DNA of 64,000 bases from Tipula vernalis (taxonomy: Eukaryota; Arthropoda; Insecta; Diptera; Tipulidae), in NCBI GenBank assembly GCA_958295665.1, contig OY282559.1:558001-622000 (forward strand), given 5' to 3'. Under the pieces are notes generated by a model that was not told the DNA's origin, ran no database searches, and saw nothing but the letters and a program-made list of their open reading frames with translations. Position numbers and translations under genes: made by a program. This document shows, piece by piece, positions 11,257 to 21,859 of this stretch. Position 1 is the first letter of the stretch, and each line of letters begins with the position of its first letter.

Positions 11257-12168
11257 TCATTTAGGGCAAGGTCCTTCTAATTTTCTGCTCCGGTCGCATG
11301 CATCTGTTGAGGTATTACGATATTTCGCACACGGATCACTAGGAGCATCATTCTTGGCGCAAGAATCTTTTTTGGCACATGGATCTTTCTTGGCACATGC
11401 ATCTTTCTTTGCACATGGATCTTTCTTTTCACCAGAACTTTTCTTGGCACATGGATCTTTCTTGGCACATGGTTCTTTCTTGGCACATGGATCTTTCTTT
11501 GCACATGGATCTTTCTTTGCACAAGGATCTTTTTTGGCACAAGGATCTTGCTTGGCACAAGCATCTTTCTTGGCACAAGGATCATTCTTGGGGCCAGAAT
11601 CAATCTTTGCACATGGATTTTTACCACCACCTGAACCACAAGGATTTGCTATTTTTTTACCACCATCTTTCTTGGCACAAGGATCTTTCTTGGCGCATGA
11701 ATCATTATTTGATGGTTTGGCACAAGGATTATTTGATTTTGCACAATCATTTTTTGGTGCACAGGGATTATTTCCACAACCTGTCGAATAGTTACATGTA
11801 CCTGGGTTTTTAATGCATGGATCTTTTGACGTTACTGGCCAACATTTCCCAGAACGTTTCGCCTCTAACCGTGCACATGTATCAATTGGTTTCGGTATTT
11901 TCAGTTTGATCGGTGCGCCACCACCACAAATCGAATTCGATTGTCTGAAAGATTTTTGTCCCAACTTTCCGGTTTTTCCCTCTCCGCAACATGGTTTAGT
12001 ACATAAAATTTTTTTCATTGCATCCCCCGACTCGGGTGGACATATCAGCGACATTTGTAATCGAGACGAAAACGATAGACCATTATTATTCACCGAATTC
12101 GTGCAATATTTCACTTTGGGTATTATGGCTCGGGTGACTTGCCTTGCCACTCTAAATGTTGAAAACAT
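11257..12168 (-). CDS. dj: Don juan-like sperm mitochondrial protein with DPCAKK repeats
   Basis: Single-exon frame of 303 residues. Residues 1-24 (MFSTFRVARQVTRAIIPKVK...) are rich in Arg/Lys and hydrophobics without acidic residues, the pattern of a mitochondrial targeting presequence. The middle is Cys-, Gly- and Pro-rich. From about residue 130 the protein is dominated by DPCAKK-type hexapeptides, with about 18 CAK units, some as DACAKK, DSCAKK or EPCAKK. Drosophila Don juan is a small basic sperm-tail protein of the mitochondrial derivatives, made late in spermatogenesis, with C-terminal DPCKKK hexapeptides. The matching presequence plus DPC-basic repeats make this the best family match; orthology rather than dj-like paralogy is inferred. 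The 18-bp DNA repeat also opens long frames on the opposite strand, which are shadows. The start at 12168 gives the presequence. The neighbouring acyltransferase-like gene ends 195 bp upstream on the same strand. Confidence 0.8.
   Translation of the reverse strand: MFSTFRVARQVTRAIIPKVKYCTNSVNNNGLSFSSRLQMSLICPPESGDAMKKILCTKPCCGEGKTGKLGQKSFRQSNSICGGGAPIKLKIPKPIDTCARLEAKRSGKCWPVTSKDPCIKNPGTCNYSTGCGNNPCAPKNDCAKSNNPCAKPSNNDSCAKKDPCAKKDGGKKIANPCGSGGGKNPCAKIDSGPKNDPCAKKDACAKQDPCAKKDPCAKKDPCAKKDPCAKKEPCAKKDPCAKKSSGEKKDPCAKKDACAKKDPCAKKDSCAKNDAPSDPCAKYRNTSTDACDRSRKLEGPCPK
11354..11610 (-). repeat. Coding 18-bp minisatellite (DPCAKK hexapeptide array)
   Basis: Inside the don juan-like gene, 18-bp units (GATCCATGTGCCAAGAAA and variants) repeat in near-perfect register, interrupted once by an SSGEKK insert and once by QDPCAKK. 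Unit-to-unit identity is high enough for unequal exchange to change copy number. Periodic Cys would suit disulphide-linked structural sperm proteins. Confidence 0.75.
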
Positions 12169-12319
12169 AATTTAGAATTTAGAGACGATAATTTAATGAA
12201 GTGCTTTTATTCCTGAATATTGTTGAAGCCAAAAATTTTAAAATCGAACTGAAAATTTTCATACTACGAAAGTGAAACAATTGTTAACTACTTACTAAAT
12301 GACAAGACCACTAGGTTCC

Positions 12320-12340
12320 AAAAAAAAAAAAAAAAAAAAA
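12320..12340. repeat. Homopolymer run, 21 A (T on the minus strand)
   Basis: It lies between the acyltransferase-like stop and the don juan-like start. On the minus strand it is a T-run about 25-45 bases beyond the AATAAA of the upstream gene, where a U-rich downstream element would sit. The length may be unreliable in sequencing. Confidence 0.6.
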
Positions 12341-12363
12341 CAAATTTTACAAAATTTCCACAG

Positions 12364-13210
12364 TTATTTATTGGAAATTAATTTTAGCATTTGTACAAAA
12401 GGCGCTTCCAATGCCAGTGATAATATAAAGGCTACAATGAACGATATGATTGCATTTCCTAAGAACATGGTGAGCACTAGCGTGTGTTGCAGATGAAGAC
12501 TTCCAGTCATAAAATGTGATGTCAAGATTTGAATGACCGGATGTATTAAATAAGTGCAGTATGTCAAACGACTCAGAGGATAGAAAATAGGATATGAAAG
12601 TACCCCGTTCACGCGGTGCGCAAGCCCCCAACAACATGATAGTGTTATCCAGATAAGTGCCACTCCCCACGCTGTATGTCCCAGGCTAACATAAAACGCA
12701 GTCATCATAATACTGAGTTCACCTTTATAAACGCCAAATACTAGCGCGAACAGTATCCCCAATGATACTCCCCATAGTCCTAGATTAGTTTGTAATGAGA
12801 TTTTAGGTTTTTTATATTTGAAATAAATGTATCCAGTAATCATGCCCATCATGTAGGGTCCAATTCGCTGCCATGGTTTATCATAGAGAAAGTCAAATGA
12901 TTCAAATGGGTCCCCGACTTTATGCGTATAATTATGTTTGAATGACATGAAAGCAGTAACAAACCACGAAGAGACCAGAATTGTGAATAGCACGGATACG
13001 ACCGGTTTGAAAAATTTTACCGAAAAGAGAAGCAGTGTGATGGCTAAAAAATAAAATTGCATATCGTTTGCTAAATACCAGCTCCAAATCATACAGAACT
13101 CTTTGAAGGGATACCAATTATTGATGTACAAAATATTGCGCCACCAATACTTCTCGCATGTCACATGATCTTTGACCCCGGGTGGGAAGACCGAACTGTT
13201 GAATGTTGTC
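12364..13210 (-). CDS. NRF-like gene exon 4: bulk of the acyltransferase-3 membrane domain
   Basis: The acceptor is TTTTATTTCAG before GACAACATT. It encodes SVFPPGVKDHVTCEKYWW, the family's conserved loop, then about seven hydrophobic helices with WYLANDMQFY, KPWQRIGPYMMGMITGY, SRLTYCTYLIHP (from ~771) and a final LALEAPFV. The frame stops at TAA 12364. AATAAA overlaps the stop codon (AATAAATAA), a plausible poly(A) signal and a very short 3' UTR. Confidence 0.88.
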
Positions 13211-16200
13211 CTGAAATAAAAACAATATTATTATTAGGATTAAATTTCGTTTAAAACTATAATTCTTACTTAAATGAGACGTTAGTTAACACAATAACGA
13301 AAAAATAGACAGGTGTCAATCGAATAAATCGATATACAACAAATACGACAACTTTACGCAAAATTTGCATAAAATATTTTATATTCGTACTACATGTGTC
13401 CGGATTGTTTTGATTTTTTAGTTTGCGCAGGAACAATAGTGTCACGAGCAGCCCGCTTAAAAAGAAAAATGTATCCACAGAATATGATGCGTTCCCGATA
13501 ACCTGATATCCAAACGTTTGTTCAGCTAATTTACGATTGAATTTATTTTCTCCGATGAGGTACAATTGAAGGTATGTATGCACCATTACTGTCCACAAAA
13601 GTGATAACGTTCGAATCCCGTGTACACAGGTCAAAGAATCTTTCGACAGAGGCTCAACTGAAAGAATTCGTTTTGCATTCGAATCGATCGAGAAGCATAA
13701 GAAAATGTTTACTAGTATTCCAGTAATTCGACTGTTGGTTGATTTATTCTCGTTATTGTCACGATCATTGTTGCGGTATCCATTTTTATCATCGCTCTTT
13801 TCATTATGACTATCGAAGGTACAAGGATTATTGTTATTATTCATTTTATTCAGCTCAATCCCGATAATGCAAACTCCACGCTTTCCTTTCTCAAATTTTG
13901 AGTTGAAATTAAATGGTGCGTCATGTTTGTCCTTTTTCAACCGATTCTCATAGTAAGTCGCCGAGAACATGATGATAATTAAGGAGATGAATATGAAGCT
14001 GGAATTTATAATGTTGTTATCAGTTAGTATAATGTACTTAATTTGACTGGGTTTGAAATTTGAAGTAATATTTATGTTAAAAAAAATGTTTAATGGATTA
14101 AAATGAAACAACCAAGCCCAACAATTAAGCCCATTATATCTTTTCTGTACACTTTTGACATTATTCGGGGTTTTAATGAAAAAATTACGTGAATGAAACT
14201 TTTGTGTTCAGACTAAATCTACTCTTAAGGAGTTTTTCTTTCAATTGTTTGCCTTTAAGTTAACCTACTTCTGCTAACAAGAAGATATCTTTGAAGCTGG
14301 TGTGTTTACACAATGACATGCCAAACCCCTCAAAATGTATTGTGAAGGTAATTAAGTTTCGTGGAATTTCAAACCGCTTAAGATAACTTGTAAAATTGCG
14401 ACACTCACCTTAATATATAGAATTTCGATTCATAAAATACATTAAAATTCCCAGGAACTTTACGCACACTGAGTATCTTCAACTTAATTTGAAACTCATC
14501 GCCCCCTCCAATTCTGCTCCGTTGACCTGAAGTTGTGTTCTCTAAATTTCTCGATAAATATTGATAAGACCGATCCAATCTGAGTAGCATACGAACATCA
14601 TCGGCACAGCAAGCCATTGGCAGGCATTGTCCAATCGTCAACAATTTTCCCTAGAAAAAAAAAATATTTTTTACAGTTATAAAGTCATCTGTAAAGCGCT
14701 TTACCCACTGAAAAAAGAAAAGAAAAATCGGATTTAGTATTTTCGATATATTTCCAAATTTATTGCTTTGGTTTCGTTAAAACCTTCTGGTTCTTGACCA
14801 AATGTACCATACAAATTTAAATTATGTAGAACCGATAAAGTTTAATCTTCATTTTTTCAGCCAATTAAAAAATTTTTGAAATTTTTAGAGAAGATTTTAA
14901 CGAAACAAAGCAATAAATTTTTAAATCCATATATCGTAAAAACTACGTCCGATTTTTCTTTTCGTTTTTCAGTAGGTAAAGCTCTTAACAACAGCTACTC
15001 TAAACTAAAAAATTATATGTATGTACATAGATCCTTTACAGCACTCTAACTTAACAAATTCAAATTAAGCCTGGTGTCTCAAATAATATTACAATATTTA
15101 CACCACTAATTAGAATGTTTAGTAATTTAACGAAACAAAACTTGTATGGAAAAATCTCTTCCGATCTTCCTTCCTTTTTCGGAAATATCCGCTAGCAAAC
15201 AGGTTTTTTGATATAAGGGTCTTTAAATAAGGACACACGAAATTTGTTAGGTTATAGCAGCCGTGTTGCTAAAGCAATATTTTTCAAATTTGTTGTGAAT
15301 TGTTCAGTAGTGTATGCCAAATCACCATGGAAGGTTATAGGTTACATGTGGTTCCAACAGGACGGCGCTACGTGCCATTCAGCGCATACCACGACGGGCA
15401 TTCTGCACGAGACCGTGCGATTTAACGCCTTTAGACTTCTTCTCGTCTATGCGAATAAACCGCAAACAATTGATTTCATCAAAGTCAACATAACTAACGA
15501 TATCCAGCAAATTCAGCCAGATTTATGCGACAAAGACATCGACAATTGGACCCCCCGAATACGTGCCACCAAGCAAAGCCGCGTATTCCGTACTTAATGC
15601 TATAAAATATTCTTTCAAATAAAAAGAAATTGAGTAGATTTTCACACACAACTTGTTTTATTTACATTAAAAATCGAGCGTACTTATTGACGAGTGGAAA
15701 TATAGAGAAAGCACTACCTATCGGAATAAAATTAAACGGTAACTACAATACAAAATTAGCATCAGCGCTCGCAGAACGACTAAAATATGGCATAGCGGAA
15801 ATTTTTTGCAGCAAAGTTGCAATAAATATTTTGTCTAAAATCACATTTCGACGATTGGAGACGTGCTTTTAGACCAAATATTTATTGCAACTTTGCAGCA
15901 AAAAATTTCCACTATGCCATATTTTAATTGTTCTGCGAGTGCTGATGCTAATTTTGTATTGTAGTTACAATTTTATTTTATTCCGATAGGTAGTGCTTGC
16001 TCTATATTTCCAATCGTTAATTGAAAGACCCTTTACATAGTTTACTAAGCATATTTTTATATAAATAGATCATGTTCTGTCGAAAGATGTCACCACTAAT
16101 GAGAAAAGAATACTTCGAAATTTATTTGTGATTAATCTAGTAATCTAAGGCTGTTTTCGAAACGAATACTTATTTGATCCTTATTTGTGGAACCTAACTT

Positions 16201-18089
16201 ATTCAATGTAATTTCTTATGGAATAAGGTAGGTTCCGCAAATAAATATTCGTTTCGAAAACAGCCCAAGTATCCTTTCCACATTTTCTATTTTTCCCACA
16301 AGTTTCACTTTTAGAAATGCGACTTTGGTCGTTTTTAAATTAATCGATTCAATTAGAAGTACAGTTGACCATGGTACGTTAATAAAATGTTTCATTCTTC
16401 TTTCTCTACTCGTTTTGAAAATCACGACAGCAATTTTGGTCGCAAAAAGAGGATTGGTTTGATAATTAGCGGAAGGCACTAGTATTGGTAAATTGTAATG
16501 GTGTCAAATGTGCGTTTTTGTTAATTTTTCATTTATGCAAATAAAAGAGATAAAAACAGACGATTGTACGAACATGATACAAATAAGAGAAATAAGCACA
16601 GAAGAGAACGGGCGACAGAATAAGATAGTAATTTAACCGATTAAGATAGTAATTGAACTTAATTATTTGAACCAATTTCACTCGATTCGTTTGATTTTAA
16701 AAATTTTTGACTAATACAACAGAAATATTTGACGGCACACAATAGCAAAGTGCATATTATTCGCCGGGTACATATACAAAATCTCAATACTTCATCTTTA
16801 TTTTGCGACCAAAATCGATATCCAGAAGACAGTGTGTTTCTAAAGTCGCAGAGTGGGAAATGTCGACGAATTGTGTGAAAGCTGAGACCCTTTCATACCG
16901 GTGGCGCCGACTTTAAACATTTGGTTTCTTTCAAGTATTTTGATTTGGTTCATTTTACACTTGAATAAAGGCAAGAACTATGATATTCTGAATTTATAAC
17001 ATCCATAAGAGGTAAATTCTTCCGTAAATATAAAACACTTCGCTTTAAGAGTAAACCACACCAAGCTGCGACGACGGGCGACAAAATTACTGGCTTAATG
17101 GCGTTATTTTGATGATTTAATGAATACAAATCATCGCCACAAAGTCGCTATTCTTAACCTCAAAGAATTGACATGATTGTTTGCTGATTGCGTAGGTAAC
17201 TTTTGTGCACGGAAGGTCGCGTCTATTATTTAGATTGCTTGCATGTGATGCAGATTAAATCGATTCAAAATTCTAAAGCATGCTTAATAATATTTTCATA
17301 TTCACTAAAACTGTAGAGATAATTAGAAACAACGAAACTAATTTTATAAGTTTATTTTAGACTAAATAATCAATCATAAATACTCACCTCTTTCAGGAAT
17401 CGATGAAATTTCGTTTCCAAGCTAATTACCGAAAATTCCAATTCGAAAGGACGGAAAATTTTTTCCCGATTTATTTCAACACAAAAATATTGTGAACCCA
17501 GCCAGTATTCGTTACCGAACATTATTTGCCCGGAATAATGTCCTGAAGAGTCACTAGCTTTCATTGCCCATTCCTTGAATGTGTGCAACTCAGCTAAATA
17601 GATTTCGATGTTTTGCCGACAGTTGAGCGAAATATTGTGGTGGCGCATTATTGAATCGGAATCCCAGAGATTATGATCGAACAATTTTTTCATCAGCTCA
17701 AATTGATCGATATGATCTGTGTGCAGTTTTGCACTACTATACGATTTTCTTAACTTTTGGAATGATTTATTGGCTGCAATTTTTAGTATATGCTTTGTAT
17801 TATCTTCTTTGATAGAAGTCGACTTTTCAATTTTTAACATTTCTCGACTATCGATCGAATCAGCGTCATCCTCATTATAGCTTAAATTTTCTTTTTTAAA
17901 ATTTTCTTGTAAATCCTCAAAATCATTGGTTGTTGCATGTTCACTCAAATCGTTTTGATCATTCTTTTCGGTAATTTTTAAAACTTTCTTTGTTGGTTTT
18001 GTAATTTCACTCAGTTTTTGTGCACTACTCAGACACCACACATAATAGTTTAAAACGAAAAATAACGTAAATTTCATGTTAACACTCAT
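12364..18089 (-). CDS. NRF-6 / acyltransferase-3 family membrane protein, four exons, 839 codons
   Basis: Reconstructed exons on the minus strand: 18089-17388, 14650-14409, 13998-13270 and 13210-12364. All introns are GT..AG, the phases join (0, 2, 2), and the total is 2,520 nt including TAA. The product has a signal peptide, an extracellular NRF domain (residues ~150-310), a first membrane helix (~316-331), a hydrophilic Asn-rich insert, and a multi-helix acyltransferase-3 domain (~430-830). Family signatures include WAMKASDSSG, GQCLPMACC, HGIRTLSLLW, CEKYWW, WSWYLANDMQFY, KPWQRIGPYMMG, SRLTYCTYLIHP and EAPFV. Insect relatives of C. elegans nrf-6 include Drosophila drop-dead and many uncharacterised paralogues; they are thought to act in lipid or sterol transport or acyl transfer at epithelia, but the exact substrate is unknown. 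His441 of the HGIR motif would be the catalytic-type histidine of acyltransferase-3 proteins. The gene appears intact. Which paralogue it is cannot be told here. Confidence 0.88.
13270..13998 (-). CDS. NRF-like gene exon 3: first helix, Asn-rich insert, start of acyltransferase domain
   Basis: The acceptor is AAATTCCAG with a CTAAC branch-like sequence about 25 bp before it; it joins exon 2 in phase 2 to give YIL-SFIFISLIIIMF, a natural membrane helix. A hydrophilic insert of about 70 residues (NNNNN and DDKNGYRNNDRDNNEN segments) precedes SVEPLSKDSL and the HGIR motif at 441-444. Helices SVDTFFFLSGLLVTLLFL and RFIRLTPVYFFVIVL follow. The donor at 13269 is GTAAG; the next intron is 59 nt. Confidence 0.85.
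13999..14408 (-). other. Intron 2 of the NRF-like gene (410 nt)
   Basis: GTGAGT donor at 14408 and CAG acceptor ending 13999. An open frame continues into the intron from exon 3 (to about 14111), which makes the exon look longer than it is; the helix-restoring splice at 13998 fits the family better. No nested gene. Confidence 0.75.
14409..14650 (-). CDS. NRF-like gene exon 2: Cys-rich end of the NRF domain
   Basis: Codons 235-314 plus two bases. The acceptor is TTTTTCTAG before GGAAAATTG, phase 0, matching exon 1. It reads GKLLTIGQCLPMACCADDV, the expected continuation (CxPxxC-type segment), then a basic stretch and VRKVPGNFNVFYESKFYIL. The donor is GTGAGT in phase 2. A foldback element begins only about 40 bp upstream of the acceptor. 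Confidence 0.85.
14692..14985. mobile_element. MITE-like foldback in intron 1 (arms ~95 bp)
   Basis: The left arm 14692-14787 (TAAAGCGCTTTACCCACTG...AGAAAAATCGGA...TTTATTGCTTTG...TTTCGTTAAAA) pairs with the right arm 14889-14985, its inverted copy with about 15-20% differences. The spacer is about 100 bp. No coding content. A weaker partial copy of the arm (AACGAAACAAAACTTG..., 15128-15190) follows. Confidence 0.7.
15244..15597 (+). pseudogene. Mariner-type transposase fragment, internally deleted
   Basis: On the plus strand, antisense to the host gene, the frame contains YMWFQQDGATCHSAHTT, the block with the second catalytic Asp (codon at 15361) of IS630/Tc1/mariner transposases, and a C-terminal VYANKPQTIDFIKVNI...NWTPRIRA block. 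Between them one frame over (15416-15442) is CDLTPLDFF, carrying the third catalytic Asp, so at least two deletions or frameshifts separate the blocks. The N-terminal DNA-binding half and the first catalytic Asp are absent. The remaining 117-codon frame is therefore not a working enzyme. Confidence 0.8.
15691..16016. repeat. Large near-perfect palindrome, 150-bp arms and 26-bp loop
   Basis: Arm 15691-15840 (GGAAATATAGAGAAAGCACT...TTTTGTCTAAAA) is the inverted copy of arm 15867-16016 with roughly 6-8% differences. The loop 15841-15866 is TCACATTTCG... . The sequence flanking both sides contains ATTGA. In RNA this would form a long hairpin. An 80-codon frame over the left arm (15630-15872) looks incidental. 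Confidence 0.85.
16149..16265. repeat. Small palindromic MITE-like element
   Basis: GGCTGTTTTCGAAACGAAT (16149-16167) is matched inverted at the right end by ATTCGTTTCGAAAACAGCC (16247-16265). The inner arms (TTATTTG...GGAACCTA...CTTATTC) also pair, with an extra 11-bp stretch in the left arm. Total length is about 117 bp with almost no loop. It lies in the same intron as the mariner fossil. Confidence 0.75.
16270..17387. other. Remainder of intron 1, no further element recognised
   Basis: The sequence between the small palindrome and the GTGAGT donor of exon 1 (17387) shows no coding frame with a domain. The whole intron spans 14651-17387 (2,737 nt). Confidence 0.6.
17388..18089 (-). CDS. 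NRF-like gene exon 1: signal peptide and N-terminal NRF domain
   Basis: Codons 1-234. Two in-frame ATGs are close, at 18089 and 18077. The second has the better context (AAC before ATG) and puts the hydrophobic core FTLFFVLNYYVW right at the N-terminus, so the true start may be 18077. A charged, Ser/Asp/Lys-rich linker (~25-115) follows. The NRF domain starts near LMKLFDHNLWD, then CRQNIEIYL, WAMKASDSSGHYSG (~174-187), and GNEYWLGSQYFC. The donor after AAAGAG is GTGAGT. Confidence 0.85.
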
Positions 18090-21000
18090 ACCTATACGGA
18101 AATTAAATTTTACCACAATTTTATTCGCTATAGCTTCTCAAAACATTGATTTGCAGGATTGTTTTTCGCGTAAATTTAATAATTTTATGATCTTGTACCC
18201 AATGAGAAAAGATATTGTCAGACTTATTTGTAGATAAAAAAAAAAAAATTAAATTGAAGTGAAAGGAAAGTTATGTGATTTGCTGTAGCAATTAAAATTA
18301 CTTCATATCAAACTAGTTGGTTTTCTAAAATTTTACTGGTTTTTACTTTTTCTTCTTCTTGATGATTTTCGCAGTTATGATTTTTTTAAAAACGAATATG
18401 GAAATATTGTTTACGCTATTTGCCATGAAAATGTTATTTGCGGACATTTATTATGTAAGATTTATTTGAGTATAATGAATACGTTTGCTTAAGTTTTAAC
18501 GGAAGTTTAAATAAAGGTTTTTGCTTATTCGCATAAGTAACGATTTTTCAAAGTTGATATCTCGACTAACCGTTCAACTTTCTCAATACAGAAATAAATG
18601 AAATTTGTGGTTCTAGTTAGATAGAGAGAAACTCAACCGCCATTAAGTGGTTAAATTTATTTTTTGTTTTGAAATTTATGAATAGTTTTCTGCCATAGGA
18701 CCTATTAAATCTCTGATGCTAATTGTACACGCATACGTTTTAAAGAATCAATTTCTTCTGGCGAATACAACCTATCGGTATGGCCCAAAAGAAAATAATA
18801 ACAGAATTTTACGGTAAGCTCACTAAATGAATCGTTACTGAATATTTACTGTAACGGCCTAAGTTTGTCTGAGAAAATCATTCAAAACTAAGTAAAAGGC
18901 ACTAACAGTATCTAGATTTTTCTCTAGGTCCGAATACCTGTTTTGAATACACAAATTGGTAATTAAAAAGAACAACCGTAATGATTTTATTTTTGTTATA
19001 AAATTTTTTTTTCATTTAAACAGTTATAGTGATTTTTAGATTCGGCTAAGTTTTAATCGAACATGTTACCATTTTGGAACTTCCTTCATCTCTTCAGGAA
19101 CTATAGTACTTTAAAATATGTACGTATATCAACCGTGATATTTTGAAATATTTTTATATCAAACCATCTATTTAAATTCCACAAATTTAGTAAGTAATTC
19201 ATTACATATTTCCAATGAACACATAAAATTCATTCAACCTTAGGAAAAATGTACACGAGTATTTAGAAAGTTTTCCAGTTATTATGTGTGCAATTATATA
19301 ATCCACAATGTCTGTAAAATGTTTATTAGGTATTAATTTATCAAGATAAAAATTTGGTGTATAACTATGTTAGTTATACGTATTCCAGCACTATAATTAT
19401 GCGATTCCAGCACTATAATATTTTGACAACTATCTAGAATTGTCCTTTTTCACTAATGATTTATTTTCCACAAACCACATATGTACATACATAGTTTAAG
19501 ATAATAAAGGCCACAAATTTATCGAATAAAATCTAAATTTATCAAAACCAATCTATTTATAAAATGTCTCGAATTTAATCGTTAAATAATTTTCGACCAA
19601 CTTCAAATTTTCTTCACTTTTATTTTATACAAATTTGAAAAAAAAAATTTGTTTCAATTTTTAATAATTTAACCGTTTTGCTATTGACACTCACGCTATA
19701 AGAAAGTATCGAATGAAACTGAAAACTTTTTTATTTGCAAATATATTTAACAAACTGAAAATTAAAAAAAAATGTTAATAAATAAGAAAATATGAAAAGA
19801 AAAACTATACTGTACTAGGAGTGAGTGGTGGTCGCCTATCGGTTTGACGATCATATATATCTATGTACATATGCAAGTGATTTGTTATGTTATTCAATAT
19901 TCATATTATGAAAACTCACATACTCTTAGCCATATGTAAATACTTAGAAAAAATCGTGTAAATTTTAAAGAAAAAGTAGCGAAAATGCAAGTACATATGT
20001 ACATGTACCAACCTACATACTTAATTTGTTCAATGGTAAAAGAGTAAAACGAGAAACTGCAGTGCATTGGTTTACAAGAAAAGCCACAAAAATTGTGTTT
20101 TACTGAACTTAATATATGTAGTTAGTCAAATTTTGTTCGTATTTTAACCAATATTTAGAAAAGGTGCACACGATGTATGGTATACATATTTGTCTTCAAT
20201 TCGTTTTTAGTTTCAATTTTAAGTGGCCCGTTTTCAGATTCCAATGTTTTTCAGCCCAACAGGATTTTTAAGTTTTCTTGGAATAGAGAAAACACACAAA
20301 AGCAATGTCAGTAATTACTATTATGTTTTATTACTTAATCATCTAGTTTAGAAGTGGTTGATTCAAAATTGAAAACGCCTTTCATTACAATATCGTAATT
20401 CGAATTTGCAACTTAATGGTTTTTCCTATTTTACTACTATCACAAGAAAACATCTACACATATTACAGAGAAATAGAACATATTACAGAGAAATAGTCTA
20501 TCATGGTTAAAGAAGCGGTGAACTCACTCATGTATTATTTTATGTAATTATTGTTGATATTTAATTAACAAGTTTAAGCATTTTTATTAATTAGTGTCTC
20601 GCATGTTTTATTTAAAGGCTTTAGGCCATTTTTGGATGTTGCAATTGTGATATGGATATTCTTTAAGTTTTGAGGAAATCATTTAAAGCAATAAGCTTTA
20701 CTGCGAATCCGTTTTGTGCAGGAATATGTATGTATACAGGTAATTTTATTTATTTATAAAGTTGTTGTTAACCTAAAAAAAGTTGATATGTTTAGGAAAC
20801 GTTAAAAATGATTCGTACACAAATAAAAGAGAAATAACAAGTTTGCTAGATAAAATATAAACAAACAAAAATTGCAACTATAGTTAGAAATAGAAGAAAA
20901 TACATTTAGTATTTACGAAGCTGTGTTTGTTAATTATAAATTAAAAACAGAAACGACATAACTTTCTTCTATTATTGAATAAGAGAAAAACGCACAGAGT

Positions 21001-21840
21001 TGAATTTTCAATCATTTATTACGAATATGGAATTTTCCCTATTTTACATAATATGTCACTATATAATTTATGTTACCTACTCCTGACGAAGTCAGCGGAT
21101 TATGATAATTACATTATAACATAAGACAATGTGAAAATACCACGTTTCATTATGACCCTAATATAGATAGTAGTATATAAGCGTAATAATTAAAAACTCC
21201 ATCAAGATCGATTTCGATATTACACATATAATCTCATAGTTACACTCAAAGCAGAGAATAGTATGAGTAGGTGTGCTTTACTTGTCAAATTCCACAAGTT
21301 ATTAACTATGGTGTTAGTGAAGTAAACAAACCTTAATCGAATATTTTAAGAAAACGCGAAATAAAAGTGTCTTCTGTGTATTATTTATGTATCAGATTTG
21401 ATAGAAACAAATATTCAAATCAGCAATGTTTCGATCGATAATCCTGATAAAATCGAAAAATAAAAAATAAAATACTAGAAGACTACAAGCAGCATATCCA
21501 TATTGGAAACGATTGTGGACAAGGCGGCACGTAATCGTTATTATTAAATGGAAGGAAGTTGGCCGCTGAGTGAATAACATTTTATTTGTTGTAACCAAAA
21601 AATATGTCACATCCAACAAAAACAAGAAGCAAATCTACGGAAAGTAGTTCAGTAATTGTAGTGGACCGGAATAGATGTTCTGCAAGCTTTATAATTCAAA
21701 TATGAATACATATTAACACCAAAATTGATGCTATTTCTTCTCTAAATGAATGTTGTTGAAATATATGTAAAGCGGATAAGCAAATGTTATTAAAACATGA
21801 TATCGTGATTTTCGGTCTTCCTGACACTGAACAAAATTAC
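18090..21840. other. Gene-free AT-rich region upstream of the NRF-like gene
   Basis: No frame with family motifs or splice-supported coding potential. The first few hundred bases should contain the promoter and 5' UTR of the minus-strand gene, but I see no TATA box or initiator I would defend. Confidence 0.5.
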
Positions 21841-21859
21841 GTAAGAACGATCATGGATC

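Larger units (their letters stand above)
15215..16033 (+). mobile_element. Possible mariner-derived unit bounded by 10-bp inverted repeats
   Basis: AAGGGTCTTT at 15215-15224 and its complement AAAGACCCTT at 16024-16033 enclose both the broken mariner transposase and the large foldback. If these are the element ends, the unit is 819 bp. No TA duplication is evident. The 10-bp match alone is weak, so this is a hypothesis. Confidence 0.35.

Noticed and set aside
11354..11813. Two long plus-strand frames (about 145 codons) over the don juan-like gene
   Set aside because: They are antisense shadows of the 18-bp coding repeat; only the minus-strand frame gives a presequence and a known repeat type.
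12299..12496. 65-codon plus-strand frame through the poly-A run
   Set aside because: It is antisense to the last exon of the NRF-like gene and begins in a homopolymer.
14112..14160. Alternative acceptor (CAAAAG or GTACAG) for exon 3 giving a longer exon
   Set aside because: One of these keeps the phase, but it inserts a Phe/Asn-rich stretch before the membrane helix; the CAG at 13999 with a CTAAC branch-like sequence joins directly into the helix as expected for the family.
15630..15872. 80-codon plus-strand frame
   Set aside because: It covers the left arm of the palindrome and has no family resemblance.
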